The notes: generated by a model not told the origin, from the sequence alone. Positions 27,757 through 37,699 are shown, counted from the stretch's first letter. The stretch: 64,000 nt of DNA from JAFGXT01 sp963677165 (GCA_963677165.2 CAXXSX010000002.1:1488001-1552000), one strand, 5' to 3'. A program made the numbers and translations.

Positions 27757-28474
27757 ATGCGAAAGAGAAAAAAATTTTACCCTCATTGAATTGCTCATCG
27801 TAATAGCAATTATTGCAATTCTTGCCAGTCTGCTACTACCGGCTCTGAACAAAGCCAGAGACCGTGCAAAAAGCATTCAATGCGTATCAAATTTGAAACA
27901 ACTTGGCCTGGTAATGATCAACTATCTTGGCAGCAACAACGAATATTATCCCCCGGACACCAGCAAATATGGATATTGGCCTGGAATTCTGAGACTCAGC
28001 AGCGAACTAACTACCGTTAAACTTTTATTGTGCCCCTCTAATCATCGTAAATCGGAGCCCTACACTGACAGCCTTCAGGTTACAACGGCCTCCATCAAAT
28101 CCTATCCATGGACCACTGCTGATTACGGAATCAATTGCAGCTTCAAGCCAGGATATTTCCCCTGTTCCATCAATACCCAGAAGAAAGTGAAACGTCCTAG
28201 TCAGATGATACAGTTTTGCGAAAATGTGTCTTCAACCACCAATACGACTGGGGCTAGATTAGTATATCCCTATTACTCTACTAGTTATATTATTTATCCC
28301 AAACATCTTTCCGAAACCTCTACTAATATGCTGTTGGTAGACGGACACACGGAATCGATTCGTTCCCAAGGTCATGGATTGAACTGGAGCATAAAGGTTT
28401 ATGCAGCGGGAGGCGAACTCGGTTCCTATAATACCCAAAACAACCGCTGGACACCGGACGGAAAAGCTTATTAG
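27757..28474 (+). pseudogene. Pseudopilin-like protein gene with a +1 frameshift after six codons
   Basis: ATG at 27757 has an ideal AAGGAAGAG site six bases upstream, but its frame stops after about ten codons. The prepilin sequence FTLIELLIVIAIIAILASLL continues in the +1 frame to 28474, and that frame has no start of its own after a stop at 27728-27730. One base too many lies in the A7 (27768-27774) / T4 (27775-27778) run. Dropping a T would give MRKRKKFTLIELL. The C-terminus has KHLSETSTNMLLVDGHTE, a His-X11-Asp-Gly variant. It may be a sequencing error, a real inactivation or slippage. It sits between the GntR regulator and the DUF4838 gene. Confidence 0.7.
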
Positions 28475-28501
28475 TAAGAATATTCAAGGAATCATGTAAA
28501 A

Positions 28502-30871
28502 ATGTTAAAATTAAAAACGATTTTCCTGACGCTGCTGTCCGTCTGCTGGATAAATGCTGCAGCATCTGACTATGTTATTGTATCTCCCGAAACAGCGTCA
28601 TTACCGGAAAGAACCGCCGCCGGGCGTCTGGCGTATTATCTGCAGCAAATGACCGGTCAAAAGGTTGACATTGTAAGCCAGGCTGATTCCCGTCCGGCCA
28701 TTTTTGTGGGTCAGTCTCCGCAGATAGCGAAAATGCTTGGAGATATTAACTTCGCCCAATTTAAAACGGATGAAATCGTTCTGGAGAGTGTCGGCAATAA
28801 TCTGGTGGTTACCGGTCAGCGTCCGCGCGGTACGCTTTACGCGGTATATACGCTGTTGGAGAAGTTTCTCGGCTGCCGTTTCTGGGATTATGAAATCAAC
28901 CTGATTCCAAAGCAGAAAAACTTGGTGCTGAATGACATTCATTACCGGTATACTCCGCCGTTTCTTCGCCGGTCGTTATATCATTGGCCGCTGCCTGCTT
29001 TGCCCGCATTATGGAAAAGCGGAAAACCGGAATATGCCGTCATTTGCCGCTGTAATGCTGATTTGACTGCATCCAATGCCATCTATGGAGGAATTGACAG
29101 TCGAGCCGGGTTTGTTCATACTTTTCGTAGGATTATGCCTCCGAAAAAATATTTCCCCGTTCACCCGGAATATTTCAGTCTCATCAAAGGCAAAAGAGTT
29201 GCCGAATCACAGCTCTGTTTTTCCAATCAGGAAATGCGAAAATGCTTTATCAAATGTGCTGATGATTATATCAAGAAAAGTCCTGATTGTCATTCGATTT
29301 CCATCAGCCAGAATGATAACATGCTGTTCTGCCAATGCCCTGAATGCAAAAAATTACTACAGGAAGAGAAGGGAAGATGGTCCGGAGTTATGCTCCGCTT
29401 TGTCAATGAAGTCGCGGCAGAACTGGAGAAAAAACACCCGGGAATACTGGTTGAAACACTGGCATATGGACCAACGATCGAACCTCCACTGGTAACCATG
29501 CCACGATCAAACATCGTTGTCCGTCTTGCCGGGATAACAACCAACTACGGCTATGCGCTGAATAGCACTGAAAACCAGGTTTACCGTGATCTGCTACAGC
29601 GTTGGAAAGCAATCACGCCTCATCTGGCGGTATGGTATTATACTCAGAATTATGCCAATGTAATGATTCCACAGCCAACCCTTCGTCATACAGCGGAAGA
29701 CTTCCGCTGGCTGAAGCAAAACGGAATAAAAGATATTTTCATCGAGAGTTCAGGTACTTCCAATGGGGTTTCGGACATGAACCGCTTAAGAGCTTATGTT
29801 TATCGTCGCCTGCTATGGAATCCCGGCCTGGACATGAATCAACTGATCAACGAGTTTCTGGTTGGTTACTATGGAAAATCTTCCGCTCCATATGTGCGTA
29901 GTTATATAGAAACCATCCACAGTCCGCTGGATAAAAAGATTACCGCCAAAGAACTGTTGCGGCGAATCGATGCCGGGGATTATCGAAATGACAACCTCAA
30001 GCTTGACCTTAATGAGTTAAAACGTCATCCACAGAAAATGATGAACCCATATATCGGGGTATATATTAATAATGTTTCGGCATATCTGGATCGAAAAAAA
30101 CTGCTGCAGGCGGCAAAAATCATGGATCAGGCCATAGCTGCGGCAGAGACCCCGGAATATGAGGACCGGCTGGAGCGAACTCGTTTGTCAATCCGACACG
30201 CGTTACTGCTGGATCCCGAAATTGCAGCTCATCCCCGAAAATATAATTTTACCGCGAAACAGCTGCAGGATTTAGTCAAAAACACCATTAAAACTGCGCA
30301 CCGGAATAATGCCGGAAACTGGGGCAATTCGCCTTATCCAGTACTGGCCTCAAAGATGCAGCGGCTTCATAAGATGAAGAAAATGGTGATACCACCTTTT
30401 CTCAAAAATACTTCTCCTCAAGATATTACATCGTTCGGATTTAGTGACTGGGCTGTAATGGTTCCCAAAAAAGTTTTTCAGGTAAAAGATCCGGATGCAG
30501 TTGACGGTAAGGCCTGGAGAATGATCAATGGGAACCCGAACTGGGCATTGCAGTGCCATTCCATTACCACTACGTTATCGCCCGGAATTTATAAATTGTA
30601 CCTGCGTTTACGCCTGGAACCGAAAAATGGCCGGACACCCGGATCAGGAACCTTTTTTAACGCCGGATACTATCGCCCGAAAGAAAGCTATAAATCGCAG
30701 CTGCTGCGGGCTCAGGTAAAAGACTTCTCGGATGGAAAATATCACTATGGCTATGCCGGAACTTATAAAATCGATACCACCGGACGCTATTTCTTCTGCG
30801 ACCCCTGCAATCATCCTGGCGTAAAAGCCATTGTTGTAGATCAACTTATTGCCGTTCGACAAAATAACTAA
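28502..30871 (+). CDS. Secreted DUF4838 protein (GH67-like N-terminal domain)
   Basis: A 789-residue exported protein with a signal peptide ending near WINAAASD. The N-terminal domain (AAGRLAYYLQQMTGQKVDIV, PAIFVGQS) resembles that of alpha-glucuronidases. The DUF4838 core carries HPEYFSLIKGKRVAESQLCF, the Cys motif MLFCQCPECKK and an LVETLAYGPTIEPP segment. The last ~180 residues are a beta-sandwich, probably carbohydrate-binding (KLYLRLRLEPK). It is a paralogue of the gene at 3625 but lacks that protein's CBM9-like end. AAGGAA precedes the start. Cassette B context suggests it attacks or binds a specific extracellular glycan. Confidence 0.8.
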   Translation: MLKLKTIFLTLLSVCWINAAASDYVIVSPETASLPERTAAGRLAYYLQQMTGQKVDIVSQADSRPAIFVGQSPQIAKMLGDINFAQFKTDEIVLESVGNNLVVTGQRPRGTLYAVYTLLEKFLGCRFWDYEINLIPKQKNLVLNDIHYRYTPPFLRRSLYHWPLPALPALWKSGKPEYAVICRCNADLTASNAIYGGIDSRAGFVHTFRRIMPPKKYFPVHPEYFSLIKGKRVAESQLCFSNQEMRKCFIKCADDYIKKSPDCHSISISQNDNMLFCQCPECKKLLQEEKGRWSGVMLRFVNEVAAELEKKHPGILVETLAYGPTIEPPLVTMPRSNIVVRLAGITTNYGYALNSTENQVYRDLLQRWKAITPHLAVWYYTQNYANVMIPQPTLRHTAEDFRWLKQNGIKDIFIESSGTSNGVSDMNRLRAYVYRRLLWNPGLDMNQLINEFLVGYYGKSSAPYVRSYIETIHSPLDKKITAKELLRRIDAGDYRNDNLKLDLNELKRHPQKMMNPYIGVYINNVSAYLDRKKLLQAAKIMDQAIAAAETPEYEDRLERTRLSIRHALLLDPEIAAHPRKYNFTAKQLQDLVKNTIKTAHRNNAGNWGNSPYPVLASKMQRLHKMKKMVIPPFLKNTSPQDITSFGFSDWAVMVPKKVFQVKDPDAVDGKAWRMINGNPNWALQCHSITTTLSPGIYKLYLRLRLEPKNGRTPGSGTFFNAGYYRPKESYKSQLLRAQVKDFSDGKYHYGYAGTYKIDTTGRYFFCDPCNHPGVKAIVVDQLIAVRQNN

Positions 30872-30915
30872 CATTGTTAAACAGAACATATAAAAATCTG
30901 AAGGACCACAAAAAA

Positions 30916-32904
30916 ATGGTTATGAATCCCCGAACATCGAATCCATCTTCGACAACAATAGAATATCAACAGTATTACGATAAAATTCTGGCCGGCTGGG
31001 TTGGAAAATCATTGGGCGGAATCGTTGGCGCTCCTTATGAAAATCATAAACAGTTCAATCAGGTAACGCCGGAAACTCTCTGGCCGAAAGTCCTCTATCC
31101 CAACGATGATCTGGATATTCAGGTTGTATGGCTGGAAGCCCTGCAGGAACGCGGTCTCTATTTGACCAGCGAAGATTTGGCCGAAATCTGGCAGGAACGT
31201 TGCTTTTACACCTGCTGCGAATACGGCATTTTTCTGAACAACTACCAGCGTGGCATTCACCCCCCTGAATCCGGAACATGGAACAATCCGTTTTTCCATG
31301 CGTCGGAGGGATGCCCGATACGCAGCGAAATATGGGGAATGATTTGTCCGGGCAACGCAGTACTGGCTGCTGAATATGCCGCTATCGATGGCTGCCTCGA
31401 CCATGGGAAAGTCAGTATTGAGGTTGAACAATTTCTTGCCGCCGCCGCCGCCGAAGCTTTTTTCTGCAGCGATCTGAACATGGTTCTGGACCGTGCATGT
31501 AAAGTCCTTCCGTCAAACAGCCAGGCAATTGAAGTACTCAACACGACCAGGGCAATTGTCAAAGAGTATCCGGACGTTTATGACGCCTGGAGAATCATTA
31601 TCCGTGGCTATGGTAACCGTGACGCGTCAAAAGCAACTACGAATCTGGCTATTGTTTTGATGGCAATGTTTCTAGGCGGCAAAGACTTTAGAAAGATCAT
31701 GAATATCTGTGTTCAGTCCGGTTGGGATGCCGACTGCAGCGCCGCCACTGCCGGAGCACTATTTGGTATTCTTTACGGCATGAAGCCTCTTCCTGAAGAC
31801 TGGATGGAGCGCATGGGAAAAACCCTGATCTGCGCCGTGGAAATCGAACATAAACACACACCTTTGACTGATTTTGCCGAGGAAACAGCACTGCTGGGGA
31901 TTGAAATGTCGCTCAGCCGTAATCCAAACGTACAAATTTTAAAGGCTCCGAAGGTGACGGTACGTCAGGCTCCAAACCCGAAAATTGACATTTGCGCGGA
32001 ATACCCGGAAAAACCAGTTCTTTGGAGTTGCAAATCAACTGATGTGCTGCTGAAAATCAGTAACAATACGCTTGATGATTTTATCGGTCAACTGATAATT
32101 AATCCGCCACAGAATGTTATCTGCACCGGAGTACACGAACAGTTAAGTATTCCCGCCGGAGAAAACCGAACGGTAAAACTCTGTATTTCACGCAAAGATG
32201 TCAATGCTTATGTTCCTGACAAAAATCTATTTCAGGCAGCTCTAAAGACTACTTTCGGACAAGTCATCGCAGAATACACCTTCGGTCTGGGCGGAGCGCG
32301 ACAGTGGCAGGTCTACGGTCCTTATTGGGATATGTGGGACAAAGATAAATATGCAATATGTCCTTATCAGAACGATGAATTAAAATGCAATCCGGCCAAT
32401 ATTGGAGTTTCTGATTATTTCAACCAACACGTTCGCCTCGAACATCCATATCTGGATGAGAAACGTCTGATCCAGGCGGATATTCCGGCAGAACTGCCGT
32501 TTCCGGTTGAATTGGGCGAAGATAAAATCACTGCGTCGGATATGGGCGGATTCATCGGTTCCGCATGTTATTATCTGGTTCGAACAATACGGTCAAAACA
32601 GGAATTTAAGGATATTATATTGGGCATTGGACGCAGTTGTCCGTACAAGGTGTGGTTTGATGGCAAACTTATCGACAACAGTGAAACATTGACCTGTTGG
32701 GCACCGGAAGTTGATTTCGATCTAAAAATCAATCTGGACGGTTCTCCACAACGACTGGTCGTCAAACTTGCGGTTCCGGCAGACGACTTTGCTTTCAGCG
32801 CTAATTTATATGGACCAGGTGACCCATCCCGTAAACGTGGAATTTCCATGCTTATCGATACGCTGGAGGAATGTCCGGCTTCTTCCGATCTAATGAAACC
32901 ATAA
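30916..32904 (+). CDS. ADP-ribosylglycohydrolase-family protein with beta-rich C-terminal half
   Basis: A 662-residue protein from the ATG at 30916 (AAGGA upstream); a longer start at 30874 lacks a site. Residues about 20-330 are ADP-ribosylglycohydrolase-like: GWVGKSLGGIVGAPYE, PNDDLDIQVVWLEAL (metal-binding Asp pair) and GWDADCSAATAGALFGILYG (second metal motif). The remaining ~330 residues look like beta-sandwich modules, unlike the usual ~300-residue ADP-ribosylhydrolases. No signal peptide is visible. It sits between a secreted DUF4838 gene and a GH106-like gene, so the substrate is more likely a sugar-linked compound than ADP-ribosylated protein; that is inference. Confidence 0.82.
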   Translation: MVMNPRTSNPSSTTIEYQQYYDKILAGWVGKSLGGIVGAPYENHKQFNQVTPETLWPKVLYPNDDLDIQVVWLEALQERGLYLTSEDLAEIWQERCFYTCCEYGIFLNNYQRGIHPPESGTWNNPFFHASEGCPIRSEIWGMICPGNAVLAAEYAAIDGCLDHGKVSIEVEQFLAAAAAEAFFCSDLNMVLDRACKVLPSNSQAIEVLNTTRAIVKEYPDVYDAWRIIIRGYGNRDASKATTNLAIVLMAMFLGGKDFRKIMNICVQSGWDADCSAATAGALFGILYGMKPLPEDWMERMGKTLICAVEIEHKHTPLTDFAEETALLGIEMSLSRNPNVQILKAPKVTVRQAPNPKIDICAEYPEKPVLWSCKSTDVLLKISNNTLDDFIGQLIINPPQNVICTGVHEQLSIPAGENRTVKLCISRKDVNAYVPDKNLFQAALKTTFGQVIAEYTFGLGGARQWQVYGPYWDMWDKDKYAICPYQNDELKCNPANIGVSDYFNQHVRLEHPYLDEKRLIQADIPAELPFPVELGEDKITASDMGGFIGSACYYLVRTIRSKQEFKDIILGIGRSCPYKVWFDGKLIDNSETLTCWAPEVDFDLKINLDGSPQRLVVKLAVPADDFAFSANLYGPGDPSRKRGISMLIDTLEECPASSDLMKP

Positions 32905-32918
32905 GCACGCAGTAAAAC

Positions 32919-35558
32919 ATGGAACTAAAATCCCGCCTGACTGATCTGCTTGAAGGCGAAGCGCCGCATAAATATATCACACCATTGTTCTGGCAGCACG
33001 GAGAATCCCGTAAAGTACTGCTTGATGAGATTATGCAGATGCACTCCGCCGGGGTAAATGGATTTATTATGGAAGCCCGCCCGTTTCCTGAATTCCTTGA
33101 GGAATCGTGGTGGGATACCGTTGAATTCGCGCTTCAGGAAGCGGCCAAACGCGACATGAAAGTGTTTGTCTTCGATGACATCAAATTCCCCAGTGGCTTT
33201 GCGGCTGGACGGATTCGCGACTGTCATCCGGAGTATCTGAAAATTTATCTAAAAGAGAGCCATATGGATTGCTATGGCCCGATGCCGGGAGCATCTTTTC
33301 CGCTGAAAACATGGCTGAAAGCGGATGAAGCTCTGGTTCGCGTGATTACGGTTCCAGTATCCGATAACGGTAAAAACTTTGATGCGACCCAAGCAGTCAA
33401 TGTGACTGGACAGATTGCTTCGGACGGAATTCTGTATTGGGATATTCCTGAAGGGCGTCACCGGATCTTCCTGTTCATACGTACTCGTGAGGGCGGCGAA
33501 AATCATACCAAAGACTATTTGAACCCATTGGAATATGATGCCATCAGAACCTATATCGACACGGTTTATGAGCCTCATTATCAGCATTTCGCTGAATATT
33601 TCGGCAATACTTTTTCCGGATTTTTTTCAGATGAACCGCGTTTCGGCAATGCCGAAAGTTACGAAGCAACGTTGGGAAAACTGCCGATGGTTATCCCTTT
33701 TTCTTCGACTCTGATGAAACTGCTGTCAACATCTGCCAATAGAGATTTTTCTACCCTGTTGCCTTGCTTATGGTACGATGGAGGAGATCTCACCGCCGGC
33801 GCCAGATCGATCTATATGGACGTGGTAAGCCGACAGTATGCGAAAAATTTCACGGAACAAATCGGAGACTGGTGCAGGAAGCGGCAGGTTAAATATATCG
33901 GACATTTAGTTGAAGACAATGGAGCACACAGCCGACTGGGCTACGGTACCGGACATTTTTTCCGTGCCATTGAAGGACAGGACTGGTCGGGTATGGATGC
34001 CGTATTTCTCCAGTTGCTGCCGGAATATACCGAAGGAATGTGCCCCACGCCGTTTGGCTCACACGATTCAACCTTCTTCTACTGGGGATTGACGAAACTC
34101 GCGACATCTGCCGGACATCTTGATCCGAAAAAACGGGGTACAACCTTCTGTGAATCATTCGGGGCCTATGGTTGGCAGGAAGGCTTGAAACTAATGACTT
34201 GGCTGACGAATCATTTTTGCGTCCGGGGAATAAATCATTTCGTACCGCATGCCTTCTCGCCAATGACCTTTCCCGATGTTGACTGTCCTCCGCATTTCTA
34301 TGCACGAGGTTTCAATCCGCAATGGCGTTATTTTAAGATCTGGGCCGATTACGCTAACCGGATATGCCATCTGCTGTCTGATGGCTGCCATATTGCTACT
34401 GCCGCTGTTATCTATCATGCGGAAGCGGAATGGACCGGATGTGATTATGACCCGTTTGAAAAAGTCATTAAGGTGCTGGCACAACAACAAATTGACTGCG
34501 ATGTTATTCCGGTAGAACTGCTTCTCGATTCAAAACGTTGTACCGTTATAAAGAACAGTATAAAAATCCATGAAGAAACGTATTCAGTAATCATTGTGCC
34601 TTATTCCGAATGCCTGCCGAAGTCGCTACTGGAACGACTCGAGGAATTAGCATGTTTTAACGTAAAGATAGTATTCATGCGAGATATGCCGCGACGGGTA
34701 CTTGAAGCCAATTCAAATAAGACCGGGCTCATCGGGAAACTGCGGAATAACCCGGGAGTGGAAGTCGTGAAATACGAAGTTCTAGCCCGGCAGCTACAGA
34801 AATGGAATCTGCATGATATAAAAACAGATAACCGGGAAAACGACCTTCGCTGTTACCACTATGTTAGAACGGGAGAAGATATTTATTTTTTTGTTAATGA
34901 AAGTACTTTTCATCCGGTTGAAACATCGGTTCAATTCAGCCAGACTGATATTCCTCTCTGTTATAATCCCATGAACCATTCATTCAGTCAACCAGAATAT
35001 GACATTCAGCAGACCGGAACGCGGGTTGAAATATCCCTTGCGCCTTACGAATCAGTCTTTGTGATTTTCGGCCACGGCGTAAACACGTTTCCGAAATTGC
35101 CGCTCCGAAAAGATATGACTGTGGAAATATCTGTAGCGGGCCCCTGGAAAATCGGTATTGCGTCTGCGAAAGAGTTTCCTGATTTTAGCCCGGCGCCTTT
35201 AATTAACATTTTGGGAAATATTGCGACCCCCAAATGCCTGCCTGATTTCTCCGGTACAATACGTTATGAAACCAGGTTTGAACTGGACAACATTCAATCC
35301 GGGCGGATATTCCTGGATTTAGGCAGTGTATATGAGACGGCTACGGCAACACTGAATGGGAAAACAGCCGGAGTCCGCATTGCTCCGCCATATCGGATGG
35401 AAATAACTAAATTATTGCATGCCGGAAAAAATCACCTGCAAATCGATATTACTAATACACTGGACAAACAGCATGGAAATAATATCTTTGACCAGGGTAT
35501 CTCTCATGAACCGGTTGGTTTGATTGGCCCAGTACAGATATTGCGCCTCATTTCATAA
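32919..35558 (+). CDS. GH106-like (alpha-L-rhamnosidase-type) glycoside hydrolase
   Basis: An 879-residue protein without a signal peptide, 14 bp after the previous gene. The N-terminal barrel has a DEIMQMHSAGVNGFIMEARP segment and ESWWDTVEFALQEAAKRDMK, the arrangement seen in GH106 enzymes. FFSDEPRFGN and a VKYIGHLVEDNGAHSR segment carry candidate catalytic acids. The C-terminal ~150 residues are a GH2/GH106-like jelly roll (RIFLDLGSVYETATATLNGK, then a HLQIDITNT strand). Absence of export suggests action on imported oligosaccharides. Assignment to GH106 is by layout only; an unnamed related family is possible. Confidence 0.6.
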   Translation: MELKSRLTDLLEGEAPHKYITPLFWQHGESRKVLLDEIMQMHSAGVNGFIMEARPFPEFLEESWWDTVEFALQEAAKRDMKVFVFDDIKFPSGFAAGRIRDCHPEYLKIYLKESHMDCYGPMPGASFPLKTWLKADEALVRVITVPVSDNGKNFDATQAVNVTGQIASDGILYWDIPEGRHRIFLFIRTREGGENHTKDYLNPLEYDAIRTYIDTVYEPHYQHFAEYFGNTFSGFFSDEPRFGNAESYEATLGKLPMVIPFSSTLMKLLSTSANRDFSTLLPCLWYDGGDLTAGARSIYMDVVSRQYAKNFTEQIGDWCRKRQVKYIGHLVEDNGAHSRLGYGTGHFFRAIEGQDWSGMDAVFLQLLPEYTEGMCPTPFGSHDSTFFYWGLTKLATSAGHLDPKKRGTTFCESFGAYGWQEGLKLMTWLTNHFCVRGINHFVPHAFSPMTFPDVDCPPHFYARGFNPQWRYFKIWADYANRICHLLSDGCHIATAAVIYHAEAEWTGCDYDPFEKVIKVLAQQQIDCDVIPVELLLDSKRCTVIKNSIKIHEETYSVIIVPYSECLPKSLLERLEELACFNVKIVFMRDMPRRVLEANSNKTGLIGKLRNNPGVEVVKYEVLARQLQKWNLHDIKTDNRENDLRCYHYVRTGEDIYFFVNESTFHPVETSVQFSQTDIPLCYNPMNHSFSQPEYDIQQTGTRVEISLAPYESVFVIFGHGVNTFPKLPLRKDMTVEISVAGPWKIGIASAKEFPDFSPAPLINILGNIATPKCLPDFSGTIRYETRFELDNIQSGRIFLDLGSVYETATATLNGKTAGVRIAPPYRMEITKLLHAGKNHLQIDITNTLDKQHGNNIFDQGISHEPVGLIGPVQILRLIS

Positions 35559-35612
35559 TTGGATCGTCATTCAAAAAGTCAATATTCCGTGAGAATGTTT
35601 TTTAGGCCTGTT

Positions 35613-35939
35613 TTAACCTGATTCGTTTCCTGCTTCGTGGCTTTTTTTAAAACAGCGTGGTGTTGTTCCCAATACTTTTTTGAATATGTAAGAAAAGTAA
35701 CTGTTATTGACGAATCCGCATTTTGTGGCAATTTCGCTAATGGTCAAATTGGAATTATTCAGCAGTTTTACCGCATGTTGAATTCGGATATTTGTCAAAT
35801 AGTCTACTGGACTGCACCCCACCGTTTTTTTAAACTGCCGAAAGAAATTGCGCTCGGACATTTTAGCCAGTCTTGCCAGCCTGGAAATGGAAATCTGATT
35901 CTGGTAATTCTGGTTTATAAATTCCAGAACGTTTCCCAT
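35613..35939 (-). pseudogene. AraC-type DNA-binding domain fragment
   Basis: Only 108 residues, covering a complete AraC double helix-turn-helix: ISISRLARLAKMSERNFFRQ, then LTISEIATKCGFVNNSYFSY. The ligand-binding domain normally found upstream is missing. The frame is broken by a TGA about 17 codons before this start, and no ribosome-binding site precedes the ATG. The fragment lies beside a duplicated intergenic segment (36182-36342), which points to past rearrangement. It could be a stand-alone DNA-binding protein, but a relic is more likely. Confidence 0.55.
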
Positions 35940-36181
35940 GGTAAAACTGAAAAAACTGTTAAGGCGTTGACCATGATGGTATCATCTATTAAAAAAAATC
36001 GCTTATAATAATCAATTCAAGTTTTTCTCTTTGAAGATTGAGAAATGATATTAGCATTTTTATTCCAAATGATTCATGTAATCAGTTTCAGACTGATCCA
36101 ATTACCGAATTCATTCTTTTCACATAATGAACTACCGAGGATTTCCAGGTAGTTGCCTATTCATTTCATGTATTAATTTTA

Positions 36182-36342
36182 ACTTGGGGATGAAAGAAAA
36201 ATAATATTCAAAAGGATTTTGATTTGTTCCATGTTCTTTGTGTCGAAAAGAACTATTTTTTTACCTTAAACAGTTTTGTAGCCCTTCAGTTTTTTATTTT
36301 ATGATATATCATATTCAAAGCTCAATCAAATTTTTTCTCCAT
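36182..36342. repeat. Copy 2 of the duplicated ~160-bp segment, with a vestigial gene end
   Basis: It matches 20207-20366 almost throughout, including the hairpin at 36233-36253 with its T7 tail at 36256-36262. On the minus strand its end reads ATGGAGAAAAAATTTGATTGA, equivalent to the last codons of the gene ending at 20345, but the upstream part of that gene is absent. This suggests a former paralogue whose body was deleted. Confidence 0.75.
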
Positions 36343-36430
36343 ACAGGAATTCAGGCTAGATTAGGTTAATTTCAGACTATATAGAAAGGTTGCTTTATAC
36401 GAAATTAACAGAAAATTAACACTATAGCAC

Positions 36431-36459
36431 TTGCAAATCACTTTTTTATGTTGTATAAA
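36431..36459 (+). promoter_or_regulatory. Sigma-70-type promoter of the cassette C regulator
   Basis: TTGCAA at 36431-36436, a 17-bp spacer, and TATAAA at 36454-36459 lie 37 bp before the start at 36496. Both boxes are close to consensus. No clear palindromic operator was recognised around it. Confidence 0.5.
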
Positions 36460-36495
36460 TTGGTATGATATTGTTATATATGGAAAGTTTTTATT

Positions 36496-37602
36496 ATGGC
36501 TACTCAAACAAAAAATGAACCTTTGAGAAAAGATCTTGTCCGAAAAAAGATTTTGTCAATGATTTCGGAGTTAAACTTAAAGCCCGGAGATCGATTGATG
36601 TCAGAGAAAAAATTAGCAAAGTTATTCGGAGTTAATCATTTAACTTTAAGAGGAGCTTATGCTGAGCTTGCCGAGCAAGGAATACTTGATAGACGGCACG
36701 GCAGCGGAACTTATATAAAATCGACAGGTACTGGTGAGGATGAAAACAGATTATTTTATCATAACACGGCTCAGGCAGTTATTATTGCGATGCGGGATGA
36801 TCCTCACTTTTATAGTTCTTTAAGAAATGATATTATCTTAGAGCTTGAAAAAAGTGGAATGGTTCCGATTGTGATTGGCAGCGAAAGAAAGTTAAATAAT
36901 GAAAATATGTCTAAGCTGTTAAAATTTCATTCCATGGGAATCAAGTCACTGATCATAGATCAATCGCCATCACTTGACAATCAATATAATATTCAATTCC
37001 TTCGCTCTCACGGTTGTGATTTTGAACAGGTTGTCAGGATTTTAGGCAATCAGCCACTTTCTGACTTGCCGGGAAAGATGATTAGTGGAGATTATTCAGA
37101 GGCTTATAATAATGCAATAAGCTATTTGAAAGAATTGGGACATAGTAAAATCGGTTTCTTTTGTGGAACTCTAACTGAAGACAATAAAGCATGGAGTGCC
37201 AACCGTAGATATGTAGAACTTTACAGCCAGGCAATGCTTAATAATTTTTTAACCGATGGCATGAAGATATGTACATCCAGTAGTGTAGATACGATGAGAC
37301 AAGCCTCAAAAGAACTCATCGAAGCTGGTTGTTCCGCAATATTTTGTGACATAGACTACCGGGCTTTGATCGTTTTGGAAACTGCGGCGGAAATGGGCAT
37401 GAAAGTTCCCCGCGATCTCAGCGTTATTGGTTTTTATGATACTCCGTGGGCAAAACATTATAATATGACAACTTTCAGATTCAGAAATAAGGAAATAGCT
37501 AAGTCTGTTGTTCATTATCTGGACCATTCAGATTCGACCAAGACAGTATTAAACAAAATTGACCTTATTGAGCGTAATACAACAGGGAGGTTTGAAGGCT
37601 AA
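36496..37602 (+). CDS. GntR-type HTH / LacI-type sensor hybrid regulator
   Basis: A 368-residue regulator heading cassette C. Residues about 12-80 form the GntR winged helix (LMSEKKLAKLFGVNHLTLRG, then a RRHGSGTYIK wing). The rest is a LacI-type sensor domain: AVIIAMRDDPHFYSSL, HSKIGFFCGTLTEDNK, CSAIFCDIDYRALIVLETA and LSVIGFYDTPWAKHY. GGAAAG precedes the ATG. The recognition helix matches that of the 25346 regulator (GVNHLTLR), so both may read similar half-sites, yet the sensor domains differ. It likely controls the two pseudopilins and the glycosidase-like genes that follow. Confidence 0.9.
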   Translation: MATQTKNEPLRKDLVRKKILSMISELNLKPGDRLMSEKKLAKLFGVNHLTLRGAYAELAEQGILDRRHGSGTYIKSTGTGEDENRLFYHNTAQAVIIAMRDDPHFYSSLRNDIILELEKSGMVPIVIGSERKLNNENMSKLLKFHSMGIKSLIIDQSPSLDNQYNIQFLRSHGCDFEQVVRILGNQPLSDLPGKMISGDYSEAYNNAISYLKELGHSKIGFFCGTLTEDNKAWSANRRYVELYSQAMLNNFLTDGMKICTSSSVDTMRQASKELIEAGCSAIFCDIDYRALIVLETAAEMGMKVPRDLSVIGFYDTPWAKHYNMTTFRFRNKEIAKSVVHYLDHSDSTKTVLNKIDLIERNTTGRFEG

Positions 37603-37699
37603 TAAGAATACAGGGAATCAGTCGTTAGAAGAACCTTACAAATAAAACAAAGTAATTATATGAATTGTGACAAAATAAAAGATAACAGGAAATGGTATT

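Larger units (their letters stand above)
35940..36495. other. Relic-rich intergenic region before cassette C
   Basis: Besides the duplicated segment at 36182-36342 and the promoter at 36431-36459, this 556-bp stretch has an inverted repeat AACTACC...GGTAGTT near 36127-36151 and no plausible gene. It separates the AraC relic from the GntR regulator of cassette C. Confidence 0.5.
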
